From Blattamonas nauphoetae (lineage: Eukaryota > Preaxostyla > Oxymonadida), in contig JARBJD010000151.1 in NCBI GenBank assembly GCA_033064195.1, forward strand, positions 109,096 to 173,095: a stretch of DNA of 64,000 bases. The letters run 5' to 3'. The position numbers and the translations under genes are program-made. The notes beneath the pieces are model-generated. The model saw only the letters and a program-made list of their open reading frames with translations, did no database searches and was not told the origin of the DNA. How positions within the stretch are numbered: the first letter of the stretch is position 1; each line of letters starts with the position of its first letter. Below are positions 1 to 10,781 of this stretch, in pieces.

Positions 1-37
1 ACGTCATTCTGGTGCATTCTGAGCGTGCCCCTGCGCC

Positions 38-85
38 GTGGACTTTGTGGACTTTGTGGACTTGTGGACCTGTGGACCTGTGGAC
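38..85. repeat. Short GTGGAC tandem repeat
   Basis: Six copies of GTGGAC occur within 48 bases, spaced 8 or 9 bases apart (spacers TTT, TTT, TT, CT, CT). A related pair, CACCTGGGG repeated, follows near 120-138. The short reading frame across it is repetitive and has no recognisable domain, so I treat it as a simple repeat. Confidence 0.75.
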
Positions 86-1653
86 CTCCAAAAATAAAAA
101 CCAATTTAAAAAGCCGATCCACCTGGGGCACCTGGGGCAGTCAATAGGATTAACGAACGACTACCAAATGATCGTACCGATTGATCTGGTCCTGGATCGA
201 CTGAAATCAATTTTTGGAGTTCATTTTTTCAAAATAATGTAAGAAATAGGTCCAAAATTCATCAAAATTGAAGAGTCGACAAATGTGTGTTTTTGATGTC
301 TAAATTCATTTATTCCGTGTTAATGGCGATGTAGGTACCTATCGATTTTCGCCAACTATACTACTGAGGAGTTCACGGTTCCGGAGATCGGACTCTGCCG
401 AGAACTGTCGTCCATGACTGCAATCTCAACTGTGCATTCTAAACTGTGCGAGAATCTCAAAAATCAGTACATGTCCATCACATGAGACAGACGGAGGTTT
501 GACTCTTTTTTCTTTTTCGATGAAAAATGCAATTCTACAGTTTCACGATTGAGATTCCACTGCAAACCTGTTAACTCTTTGACAAAATCGCAAAACAATC
601 AATGAGCTGAAGACGTGGAATGAATAAAAGCTGTATCCACCTCCTCCTTCCGCTCAACGTCCATCATCAAGATTTCTGGGTGAGTGGCGAAAACCTAATT
701 TATTTCCTTTCTTCTTGTTTCATCTTCATGGTCGTATTTGAGTGATGATAAAGACATTTTCGCCAGCTTTAGACCACAGTAATTTCATCTCGATTGATCA
801 GACCCTTAAAATCACATGTCAGTCACTCTCACACTCATTTTAAACGCGGTCAGTCAAGTTACCCTCACTCGATTTCATGAAGTTAAACGATGATTCAGGT
901 GTTTCCTAAAAAGAGACTGGTGTGACGTTTGTGCAAAATGTGATTGTCGAAAAATGGAGATTGGGAATGCGAAAAGAAATCCCCTTCCTTGATTCACAAT
1001 TGTGAGTTCAGGCAGCTTCTTCGGGTGCACCAAGAAGGTCAAACTGCGTCGTATTGTGGACTTTCGCGTTCGTACCCTGGACGTTCGGAAAGTGAGGATT
1101 GGGACAGTGATTCTTGCAGTCTTCCAGTCATGAAGCACGTACGCCTTTCGTGGAATGAATGATTAACAGAGACATGTCATTTCATGGACTATTCAGTTCA
1201 TTTGTGGGACAGTTGTCAGCTTCTTCCTGTCCCATCCAAATTCTATGTTCTTCTTCATAAAGCAGCATTCCCCCCAATAGACTCACAATCTCCGCTCCCG
1301 GTGCGCATTTCGATTCGTGTGGGCTGATGTTCAGATACGATTTGTGAGTCAGTTAGCGCTGGGTGTTTCCTCGTCGCCCTTCCGCTTTGAACAGAGTATT
1401 TCCAGCACGCAGTTGTTGACTGACCTCAGTTCCTTTTCTGTCATCACTTCGGCAGTTTTCAGTGAGTATCTTGAAACAGAGTTTGATTGCGGGTTGAGCT
1501 CCATCTGGGTGCCTCGGACTGAGTGGTCCCATCAATCGGTTCCTTCCATCAAACACACACCATTTGCAACAAAGTCAATTCCAGACTTCACAATGGCAGG
1601 CGGCATTCGTTTCTATCGAGATGGTTCAGAAATGTGCTTCAGATCCGTCTTTC
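86..1653. other. Intergenic region, no gene recognised
   Basis: About 1.6 kb without a supportable gene. Short open frames exist on both strands, but none shows a domain, a family match within this window or a convincing exon chain. It may hold degraded family fragments. Confidence 0.4.
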
Positions 1654-2685
1654 TCAAAGAAATGGAACATTCCCACCGAACATGTCAATCAGCAGTGCAC
1701 CCAGGCAGACGTGTTGGTGTTCGATGGAAACAAAGCCGCGGATTCTCATGCGAATGTCGATCACGTCCCACAGGCCTTCTTCAACCAGTTTAGCTTGAAT
1801 GTGACGTTTTTTCGTTCGAATAGCAGGTCGTTCGTTCTCCCATGCATCGGTATTGCTCGTCACATGTCGAAGAATAACGAAGGTGAAGTTGTCGGTTTCA
1901 AAGAAGTCGAGACTGTCGACAAATGTGAGAGTTATTGGAGAGGACAACACGAACTGGGTCGTCTCTGCCAGGAACGGCCAGAATTTGAGGATTTGAACAA
2001 TCAGCTTGGGGAAAGAAGATGATTGTCCGGAATCTGTGATCCGGCGTCTGTTGGTGCAGATGAACGCCAAAAAGGGGACTATGGGACGGAAAAAATGGCC
2101 GGTGAAGGTCTGCTGGAAGAGGTCAATTGAAAGTTGCTTAGTTTGAATGATTCTGCTAGTTTGAAGTGGATGCGAAAAGAAAACGAACCAGTCCACGATT
2201 CTCATCAGATACATCTTTGGTTGGGGCAAGAGATGGATTTCCTGCTCATAGAACGCTTGTGGGATGTGATTGAAGAATCCTGTTTGGAGAATGTCGAAAA
2301 GTGTTACCGGAGATGTGCCGATCACAACTCCATCGAGAAGCCGCAAAGATGACTTGACAAGCTCCTCGTTGGACGATGTGAGAAGGAGGATGAGTGATTC
2401 GGTGAAACCACAACAAGAGAGGTCGTGCTTTGGTACAAGATCGAACAGGATCTCGTTGGCCTCGAATCTTCCATCGTGTCCAGGCATAAGCCTCTGTAGA
2501 AGGGAGCATGCTTGTGTGGTGGCTCTGTTATCAAAATCGTGTCCTTCTTTGACGAATTCAACAAGTGACAGGAACGATTTGGCAGCTTCGGCGATTGTTT
2601 GGATAGTTTCGGGTTCTGATCTCATAAACAATGGTGTGTCGGAATCAGTTACCGAGAGTTGGATAGATGGAGGATAATAGGTCAT
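1654..2685 (-). CDS. ARM/HEAT-like helical family protein (intact copy)
   Basis: A single-exon frame of 343 residues starting with ATG (MTYYPPSIQL). It belongs to the multicopy family seen at 14846, 38404, 41151, 42903, 44953 and 56547. Shared blocks include a SLVEFVKEGHDFD-type helix near residue 40, LVPKHDLSCCGFTESLILLL near 85-105, and a C-terminal stretch ending FGGNVPFL. Alternating amphipathic Leu/Ile-rich helices suggest an alpha-solenoid (ARM/HEAT) protein. There is no catalytic motif, signal peptide or membrane segment. The closest relative here is the broken copy at 14846-15517, which shares the C-terminal 150 residues. The function is unknown; 'ARM-like' is a structural guess. Confidence 0.75.
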   Translation of the reverse strand: MTYYPPSIQLSVTDSDTPLFMRSEPETIQTIAEAAKSFLSLVEFVKEGHDFDNRATTQACSLLQRLMPGHDGRFEANEILFDLVPKHDLSCCGFTESLILLLTSSNEELVKSSLRLLDGVVIGTSPVTLFDILQTGFFNHIPQAFYEQEIHLLPQPKMYLMRIVDWFVFFSHPLQTSRIIQTKQLSIDLFQQTFTGHFFRPIVPFLAFICTNRRRITDSGQSSSFPKLIVQILKFWPFLAETTQFVLSSPITLTFVDSLDFFETDNFTFVILRHVTSNTDAWENERPAIRTKKRHIQAKLVEEGLWDVIDIRMRIRGFVSIEHQHVCLGALLIDMFGGNVPFL

Positions 2686-2901
2686 TGGTTATGTCTATTC
2701 TTCGAAGGGGTGGAGATCAGATCCAACATTCCCAGCCTGATAGTGAACTCGACAGTCATTTCGTGCATGAGACATTTGGAGCCACAATAATCGAAAAATA
2801 CCAAATCTATCAATTCAAAAAGTCGCTTTTCGTGTCAATGATGTGAGCAAAACAACCTAAACGTCCTCGAACTTTTGTAATGGGTAATAGTTTTATTCGG
2901 G

Positions 2902-3561
2902 ATGAGTGTCAGGAGCCTATCATTGTCAGACAGTCAAGACCCGTTGTTAACATCAGGAGTTCGACCATCTCCTGGTCACCAACACTCCTTTTCATCAAAC
3001 AGCTCCCGCCCCCACCATCACCCTGCTTCTCTTCCCATCACGCCTGATTTCTTACTGAATGCTTCTTCTCATCTCTCAAATCTTTTCTCGTACGGTCTTT
3101 CCATCGATTCCGATGCAACAATATCATTCCCCAATTTCTCCGCGGACGCTCACTTCAAGACGATTGTCTCAGCCACAGGAAACCACTTAACTGCGACAAT
3201 TTTCCACTTTATGGCACTTCTCGACAGCAGAGTCCATTTCTCCTCGGGAGAGATCCTATACCTCACATTTCTTGTCGAGCGCGCAGTCTGTCTTGACCTA
3301 CGCGGAAATGGCAAGATACGTTCAAATTTTGTCAACCATTCCACATTCTCAACTCTTCTCATCACCTCAGCGATGCTGTCTTTGAAGTACTTGCGTGACA
3401 TCGCGCCTTCGACGAAATGGTGGTCCATCGCCCTCAACACTCCCGCATCTGTTCTTTCGATGTCTGAGCGAGCGTTCTTGCAGCATATTGACTTTAGAAT
3501 GGAGATTTCGAAGGAAAATTATGATTTGCTACTCATTCATTTCCATATTATGTCTGAATGA
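2902..3561 (+). CDS. PHO80/PCL-type cyclin
   Basis: A 219-residue single-exon frame with ATG start. Residues about 85-215 fit a cyclin box of the PHO80/Pcl type: ATIFHFMALLDSRVHFSS (helix 1), LTFLVERAVCL, then LITSAMLSLKYLRD, a WW pair and LSMSERAFLQHIDFRMEIS, the family's usual 'E..FL..ID.R..I' block. The N-terminal 50 residues are Ser/Pro-rich and probably disordered. Such cyclins bind a CDK (Pho85/CDK5-like) and direct it to phosphate, stress or cell-cycle targets. The partner cannot be seen here. The gene stands alone, 216 bases from the divergent ARM-like gene. Confidence 0.75.
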   Translation: MSVRSLSLSDSQDPLLTSGVRPSPGHQHSFSSNSSRPHHHPASLPITPDFLLNASSHLSNLFSYGLSIDSDATISFPNFSADAHFKTIVSATGNHLTATIFHFMALLDSRVHFSSGEILYLTFLVERAVCLDLRGNGKIRSNFVNHSTFSTLLITSAMLSLKYLRDIAPSTKWWSIALNTPASVLSMSERAFLQHIDFRMEISKENYDLLLIHFHIMSE

Positions 3562-4718
3562 GCTCGTGTTTTTCCACTTCGTCTTTGCTCTTTGGAGATG
3601 TTATTTTGAAGCTAAAATCGTTGTGATTGAAGTTAGAAATCGGTCTGAATTATAATCACGAAACGAATGTCTCAACTCGAGCATTCAATCAGAAGATGGT
3701 TGATCAAACCGCAATTGGAGTCAAATGATCATCGGATATTGTGCACGCATGCCGGATCCCCGAAAAGATCGTAAACACACATCATCTTCCTGAAGCACCG
3801 AGGTTACGACACAAAGATGTCATCGGTGTTCACGTTCAAATCGGGAGAACTTCAATTTTTAAAAAATGGGTATCATCAAATCAGATGAAGACGGAGCGTA
3901 TTTTCGCTTCATTCACGGAGTGGAGGATGAAACATCCAAGCATTTATCGAAAACGCATCAGATAAATTATGATATATTGTGTATGAGCTGATTCAAGTGT
4001 GCCTCTCGCTTTCTTCTGATTGGACTTCGAGTAGTCAGAAATCTCGACATCTCTTCCACCAGCCATCCGAGATGTTCTCGTCCGACTTCCTGAACCTGTT
4101 TGTCATTCGCTTTCTTTCACCATCTCAGTTATAGAATCCCGAATGTCGGGGATCATCCAGACAATCATTTAAAGATCGATTGCTGGAAAGAGTGTTGGGA
4201 CAAGAAATACCCCTCTCGAAGATGAAGGATCGCCAATTTCAGAATCTCAAGAAAAGACTGGTCGATCAGAGACGAATAGATCAAACAAAATCAGTCGCAG
4301 TTGTATCTCCGACACTATATATGGTGACAGTTTCTCTTCTCCAGGGAGGGAGGTATGTTTTGTCTGTGAATATCAATTTAAACAGGTGCGAACAGGTCAA
4401 TGACCAGTTCTCAGAGGTCGTTACTTTAGGTGGAAGATAGAACGAGTGATGTCAACATATATTGGTAAGAAGCACAGGGATGTCATTGTGTAAAGTGAAG
4501 ACATGTGCTGACAAGCGGAGAAATCGGGATTAAGAGAGATGAGAGTGGAAATAGCTTCGGTGTAACTAACTCCTTAATATGAAGTTTTCTCATATTGAGT
4601 AAAACACATGTACGCTAGAGCTCTCATTAGAGACAGAATAGTGCTTCGGAGTCAATGAAACAAGACTGTAAAGCGTGCGGAGAATTGAGCATAAAAGTAT
4701 TAAGGGTCAATTGAATCA
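3562..4718. other. Intergenic region upstream of the ABC transporter
   Basis: About 1.15 kb with no supported gene. Two short plus-strand frames (about 3741-3965 and 4180-4440) lack domains and relatives in the window. The last 100-200 bases should hold the ABC transporter promoter, but I recognise no specific site. Confidence 0.4.
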
Positions 4719-7700
4719 ATGTCCGAAGATCAAAACGTTTCAACAGATGTCAATGAAACCAAGTTGTCTAGCGAACCAAGTGTGGACCACGGTTCCCACT
4801 CGGAAGCACAGGAAGACGCTATTTTCCAACCAACTCCGCAAACAAGCGGAGTCATGGAATCGGCCTACGCTGAAGCCCCTGCTTCTCCGTCAGCCCAACA
4901 AAACGACGCTCCGAGCAATATGACAACACCAATGCCCCAAATGGCCGCTGAAACAACGCTCGGTCAAACCTCTGAGCCCAAAAAAGAGTTCGTAAGAAAG
5001 AAGAACCACGAAGAAAGCCATTTCTGGTTCGCTAACCTGTTCATGTGCTTCATCTTTCCGTTTGTGTGCCGGTGCAAGCCGGTTGTGGATGAAGACATGC
5101 CCGTCGTCCACACTTTTGACATGGCAAAGCCAGCAACTGAACGATTCCTCAAGAAGTACCGTGTGCGTTTTGATCAATATATCGAAGAGCTTGACGCCTA
5201 CGAAAAGAAAAAAGCGGCTCAACCAGCGTATGTCCGAGGATGAAAAGGATTTCTGACACGGAGTTTCACTCGACAACTTTTTATTATTGCTTGATCTTCC
5301 TTCAATCAACTCCGGAGAATTATTTTGATTATCTCTCATTAATCCATGTACTCTTTACTCTCAGTGATGAACACCACCACCACAAACTAAAAGAACCAAA
5401 ACGACCTGGCATGATGGGAATGCTCATCACAACTCAATCGTCCTACACCTTCCCAATCGGTGTCATAATGATGCTCCTTCAGTGTGCCTCTCCTCTCTCA
5501 TCATCTCTCTCCCCTCCTCACTCGTCGTTCCTCTCAGAACCGCCATCCAAGTGATGCAACCGTTCATGTCGAAGGGTGTCTTGAACGCGATTGTTGACAA
5601 AACATGGTTCGAATTGACTGGAGGAATGAAGGGATCAGACGCATTCCCCTTCTTTTACGTTATTTGGATGATCCTGTCGCCAACTGTGACCCACATCATG
5701 GACTCGCTCTCAAACCGAATGTTCTACCACTTTTCAGCCCGCGCACGGTCTGCAATTGTGGGAGCATTGTACGACAAAGTGTTCCGAATCAAAAACATGG
5801 CTTCAGCCGGTTCGGCAGACACTGGACGAATTTTGTCACTCGTCTCAACCGATTCCCGAACAGTCGCTGAGATGCTTCCATTGTTCATGATGTTGTTTGC
5901 ACTGCCTCTCTACATCATCATCCCGCTGATCTTTCTTATCGTCGACTTCAAATGGGTGGTTGTGGTTCCGATCGTCGTGATGATCCTCGTCCTCATCCCC
6001 AACTTCTTCCTCATCCAAGGAATGATGTCGTACGTCAAAGCATACATGGCATACAACGATCAACGAAACAAAATCACAAACGAAACCTTCCAAGGGATCC
6101 GTGTCGTCAAGTACTCTGGTCTGGAAAGTGTGTTCAAATCAACCATCAATGTCCCCCGTGAGAAGCAAATCCACACCATCAGAATGCAGACACTCTTCAT
6201 GCAGCTCATGGGCTCTGTCATGCGTACCAGCATGCAGGCTATCAACCTCGCCACGTTTTCTGTGTATTGTGCCGTTTTCAGCGACGATCCCACCAATTTT
6301 GCGACTACTGTGATGCCCAACATGGGGTACTTGATGATGATGACGATGCCGACCACGATGCTTCCTATGTATTTGGAAGCTCTGCTGATGATCCGGATCA
6401 ACACGAATCGTCTCGCCCAGTTTCTGTATCTTCCAGAAATGGAGGAAGTTGTGGAATCTGCTGACACAAGGCCTGCAGACCCAGCGAATGCAATAGAAAT
6501 TACAAATGGTGAGTTCAAGTGGGGTTCGGCACCAGCAATCCCTCTGACGCAGGCAGAAGAGACAGCGCTGAAGAAGGAAGCAGAACAACGAAAGAAAGAA
6601 GCGAAATTGGCTGCGGCAAAGGAAGCTCAAGCGAAACCACACTCGAAATTTGGAGGAGATGCACACGACGACACAACACCGAAAGATCAACCCAAATCGA
6701 ACGAAATGCAGGAAACTGAAGCCTCACCGCAAGACACGCAATCACAAAAGAGCGATTCGCAAATCTTCAAACCATCTGTCAACGCTGACGAGACGGGCGT
6801 TGAGTCAAATGCCCAAGACGAAGTGGCATCGGGAACAGCGAATCCAACTGTCACGCCATCGCTCTCACCAGCTCCCTCTCGCACTCCAACCGCTTTCAGC
6901 GGCACAACCAACGCTGACGGACCAACACTGATGGATGTGAACGTCACAATTCCAAAGGGATCACTGACGATGATCGTGGGAGAAGTGGGAAGTGGAAAGT
7001 CTTCACTTGGCTCAGCCATCGTTGGAGATATCGAACGTCTTTCTGGAACAATCAGAACGGAGGGAAGAATCACATATTGCCCACAAACTCCCTGGATCAA
7101 CAACAACACAGTTCGAGGCAACATCACGTTCAACGCTGATTATGATGAAGCGAAATACAACGAAACAGTTCGTGTGTGTGCATTGGAGCCAGATTTCAAG
7201 ATCTTCGCAGCTGGCGATCAGACGGCGATTGGAGAGAAGGGAGTGAACATGAGTGGAGGGCAGAAGGCGAGAATCCAGCTAGCTCGAGCCATATACTCGG
7301 ACAAAGATATTTACATTCTCGACGACCCACTCTCCGCTGTCGACGCTCATGTTGGGCGATATCTGATGGACGAGTGCATCTGTGGGGTACTGAAGGGCAA
7401 GACAGTTATTTTGATGACAAATCAGCTTCAGTTTCTGGACCGCGCAGACAAAGTGATTGCGTTGGAGAACGGACGAATCACTGCACAAGGAACATACGCC
7501 GAGATTCGCGAACAGGGAGTGAACTTCGACGAATTCATCATCAAATCAGACAAGAAAGCGGAGAAAAAGAAACAGAAGAAGGTCGAAGTGAAAGAAGAGG
7601 AGAAGACAGACGAAGACAACGCGAAACAGATCATCACAGAAGAAGAGCAGGAGACAGGCGGAATCAAGTTCATGTCCTACGTAAAGTATCTTCGCACACT

Positions 7701-9453
7701 CATGCCGATGGGCATCGTGATCCTCTTCTTGCTTTACGTTGTGGCGGCCGAAGCTGTCAGCCCTGTGTCCACGTGGTGGCTGGGCAAGATCAGCTCCCAG
7801 ACAGCCTTCACCAACGTCACGTTCTGGTGGAAGATCGGGATTTATGGATTCTTAACCATAGGAATCTTCGTTCTGCTGATCATTCGAGCCTTCATGACAG
7901 CAGCTGGTGTTGGCCGTTCCGCGCGTGTTGTTCACAATCAATTGTTGGACAACGTGATGAACTGTCCATCGTCCTTCTTCGACACGACGCCAATGGGTCG
8001 TATCCTCAACAGATTCACTGGAGACATCCCACAAGTGGACCAGTTCCTGTTCTCTCGATTCCTGCAGGTGGTCGGCATGTGGGTTGGTTTGATTGGACAG
8101 ATTGTGATCATCGGTGTTGATACTCCATGGTTCTTGGCGATTGGGATTCCAGTTCTCGTGTTGTACATCATCCTTCTCCTTCTCTACTCGCCGTTCTCTC
8201 GCAACCTCCAGCGACTCGAATCCATCGCTCGCTCCCCAGTTCTGTCCCACTTCTCCGAATCCGTGACCGGAGCTGGTCTCACCACAATCAGAAGCTACGG
8301 TCGAGAAGAGGAGTGGAAAGAGAAATTCTACACAGTCAACGACGAACTCTCCGTTCCCTTCATGCTCTTCCGCGAGGGTCAGAAGTGGGCCTCTCTTTAC
8401 GCATCTGTCATCTCGACCATCCTCTTCGCTGGTGTTATGCTGATTGGATGGTTCTTCATGGACGCGTCGAAGCTGTCTGTCGCAATCATGTCATCAATGA
8501 CATTCACCAACCTTGGCCTGCAACTCATCCAAATGACAGTTGAGCTCGAATCTAAGATGACGTCATTCGAGCGAGTTGAATTCTACACATCGAAACTCCC
8601 GCAAGAGGCACAGACTCACGAACAAGAAGTCCCCGACAGCTGGCCACAGCGTGGTGATGTCACTTTCGACCGCGTCAAGTACAAATACCGTCCAGGTCTT
8701 CCATTTGTGCTGAAGGGAGTCGATTTCGAGGTGAAAGGAGGCGAGAAGATCGGAGTGTGTGGACGCACAGGAGCGGGGAAGTCGTCGCTTCTGTTTGTTC
8801 TCTTCCGTCTTGTTGAGCTTGACCCGAAGCTGGCACCGAAGATGATTGACATGAAGACAGGATTCCCAGTTGACCCCGATCCCAACGAAGAGCCGAACAG
8901 TGGACGCATTCTTATTGATGGAGTGGACATCTCAAAACTTGACATCCACCGCGTTCGCCGTTCTGTTGCCATCATTCCACAAGACCCCACGCTCTTCACA
9001 GGCACAATCAGATACAATTTGGATCTCGCTGGCAAAGCGAGCGATGACCGAATCTGGGAAGTGTTGGAGATGATCGAAATGAGAGATATCATCGCTGGAC
9101 TTCCGTACGGACTTGATTCTCAAGTGGCCGAGGGAGGAAGCAACTTCTCGGCTGGACAGAGGCAACTTTTATGTTTTGGGCGAGCCATTCTCAACAACTG
9201 CCGAGTTGTTGTGATGGACGAGGCCACAGCGAATGTGGATGTGGAGACCGATGCGAAGATCCAACGAACGATTCGAGAACAATTCCGCGAACAAACTGTT
9301 ATTGTTATTGCCCATCGTCTGAACACTATCATGGACTCAACTCGAATCATGGTGATGGATCAAGGATACCTTTCTGAGTTCGACACTCCCGAGAACTTGA
9401 AGGCAAACCCAGACTCCGCCTTCAACGCTCTCATCCAATCTCTAAACCATTAA
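4719..9453 (+). CDS. ABCC/MRP-type ABC transporter, 3 exons
   Basis: Proposed CDS is 4719-5227, 5365-5481 and 5538-9453, giving 1513 residues. Introns are GTATGT..CAG (137 bp) and GTGTGC..CAG (56 bp), both phase 2, and the frame is continuous. Exon 2 supplies the elbow and first membrane helix, which is missing if 5538 is joined directly to exon 1. Layout: disordered N-terminus, TMD1, NBD1 (Walker A GEVGSGKS 690-697, SGGQ 781-784, ILDDPLSA with D805 where the catalytic Glu normally sits), acidic/Lys linker, TMD2, NBD2 (GRTGAGKS 1284-1291, FSAGQ, MDEATA with E1437, H1468). A degenerate NBD1 site and catalytic NBD2 are typical of ABCC exporters of conjugates and drugs. Unusual is a roughly 120-residue low-complexity insertion (about 541-663) inside NBD1 before Walker A. 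No TMD0 is present. Confidence 0.93.
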
Positions 9454-9616
9454 GTTAGACTTTTGAAACAGTTTTAATTGAGGCAGCACAACCATTCTTG
9501 ATTGCTCGCTTTTCAAACCATTTATTGTTTTTCGTTCGTCATCTCATTTTGATTCAGAACATTCGACAACCTGAAATGTGCTCTATTTTTACAATTGAGT
9601 GAACAATCCAAATGAA

Positions 9617-9970
9617 CAGGGTGTCCCAGAAGTAGTATGACACGATGGGTTGATCAGTTTTTGCTGATCTTGTGTTTGAAGCATCAGTCATCTTTTTCTT
9701 CTTCTCAATGCTTCTATCTTTCACTTTTGATCATCTCACCACTGTATCATTGATCATCCTTCCATATTTGCTGAAAAAATGCGTGATCAAAAAACGAGGT
9801 CCATCACAGTTCAAGAGATATCGTGGGAATATTACCAAGGGGCAGTGGTGAGATGATCAAAAGTGAAAGATAGAAGCATTGAGAAGAAGAGAAAGATGAC
9901 TGATGCTTCAAAACCAATATCAGCAAAAACTGATCAACCCATCGTGTCATACTACTTCTGGGACACCCTG
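9617..9970. mobile_element. Fold-back (MITE-like) element
   Basis: Two inverted arms of about 125 bases (9617-9745 and 9843-9970) are nearly perfect reverse complements around a loop of about 95 bases. The termini read CAGGGTGTCCCAGAAGTAGT and its complement. There is no coding capacity. The flanks offer only AA/AA, so no target duplication can be claimed. It resembles a palindromic MITE or snap-back copy of a cut-and-paste DNA transposon. It sits 164 bases past the ABC transporter stop. Confidence 0.85.
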
Positions 9971-10216
9971 AACAAGAAAACACCATTGGGTCGAACGATC
10001 GAAACAGTTTGGTCCTTCAACACCTTCCGCTTTTGAACAATAGGGGAAAATACATTCATACGTTGGAGTAATATCCAAAGACATCCCTTGAATGAGGTAA
10101 TATTTCAGGCCAACAATTGATTCACCTTTCGCTGATTATCAAAGTGAGTAAAATATGAGGTTCAATGAAATGGGAGCTCGGTGTTCATAAACACGAAGTA
10201 AAGAACAATGTTACGT
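9971..10216. other. Short spacer between fold-back repeat and histone gene
   Basis: Nothing recognised. It probably contains the 3' processing region of the histone gene on the minus strand; I see no clear stem-loop of the metazoan histone type. Confidence 0.3.
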
Positions 10217-10627
10217 TCAGGAGCGTTCAGCGCGGATGCGACGAGCAAGTTGCATGTCCTTTGGCATGATTGTCACACGCTTGGCGTGGATGGCGCACAA
10301 GTTGGTGTCTTCGAACAGACCAACAAGGTATGCTTCAGAAGCTTCTTGGAGAGCGGCGACAGCAGCGCTTTGGAAGCGGAGATCAGCCTTGTATTCCTGA
10401 GCGATTTCACGGACGAGACGCTGGAATGGCAGCTTGCGGATGAGTAATTCGGTGCTCTTTTGGTATTTGCGGATTTCACGAAGGGCAACAGTTCCTGGGC
10501 GGAATCTGTGGGGCTTCTTGACACCTCCTGATGAGCCAGCAGTTTTACGTGCAGCCTTGGAGGCGAGGGTCTTACGTGGAGCCTTGATACCGACGGATTT
10601 ACGTGCAACAGACTTAGTTCTGACCAT
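10217..10627 (-). CDS. Histone H3 variant
   Basis: An intronless 136-residue frame, the canonical H3 length. The histone fold is well conserved ([61 protein letters not shown]). Numbering without Met, K4, K9, K14, K18, K23, K27 and K36 and R2, R8, R17 and R26 are all kept. The tail is altered: A1V, Q5S, T6V, T11V, G13I, and T28 with G30 and S31 around the K27 region. The C-terminus reads RIRAERS. CENP-A is unlikely: there is no longer loop 1 and the tail is aligned. It is divergent from the GDPD gene, with 154 bases between the starts. Confidence 0.97.
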   Translation of the reverse strand: MVRTKSVARKSVGIKAPRKTLASKAARKTAGSSGGVKKPHRFRPGTVALREIRKYQKSTELLIRKLPFQRLVREIAQEYKADLRFQSAAVAALQEASEAYLVGLFEDTNLCAIHAKRVTIMPKDMQLARRIRAERS

Positions 10628-10781
10628 GTTTATATTCTATGTTGAAATAGATGAACAACAGACAGTGATCGTCAATACCTTTATATTCGAAGGTCCAACT
10701 CTGAAATGATTACGCGTAAAACGGAAAATCAGGTACGAATGAAGGGTCACGATCACAGCGGTTGTTCTTATTACAGAGGTA
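10628..10781. promoter_or_regulatory. Shared divergent promoter region (H3 / GDPD)
   Basis: Only 154 bases separate the two ATGs on opposite strands, so both promoters must lie here or overlap the coding ends. Short A/T-rich tracts (TTTATATTC next to each other at 10630 and 10680) could serve as core elements, but no specific factor site is identified. Confidence 0.5.

Noticed and set aside
3741-4440. Two short plus-strand frames as genes
   Set aside because: No domain, no family copies in the window, and no splice partners that extend them.
5240-5554. Independent small gene between exons of the ABC transporter
   Set aside because: The middle of this frame is exon 2 of the transporter (phase 2 at both ends); the rest is intron.
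7176-8120. A 314-codon frame overlapping the ABC transporter
   Set aside because: Out-of-frame shadow; all ABC motifs are in the other frame.
9615-9972. Target-site duplication for the first fold-back element
   Set aside because: Only AA/AA flanks it, which is not distinguishable from chance.
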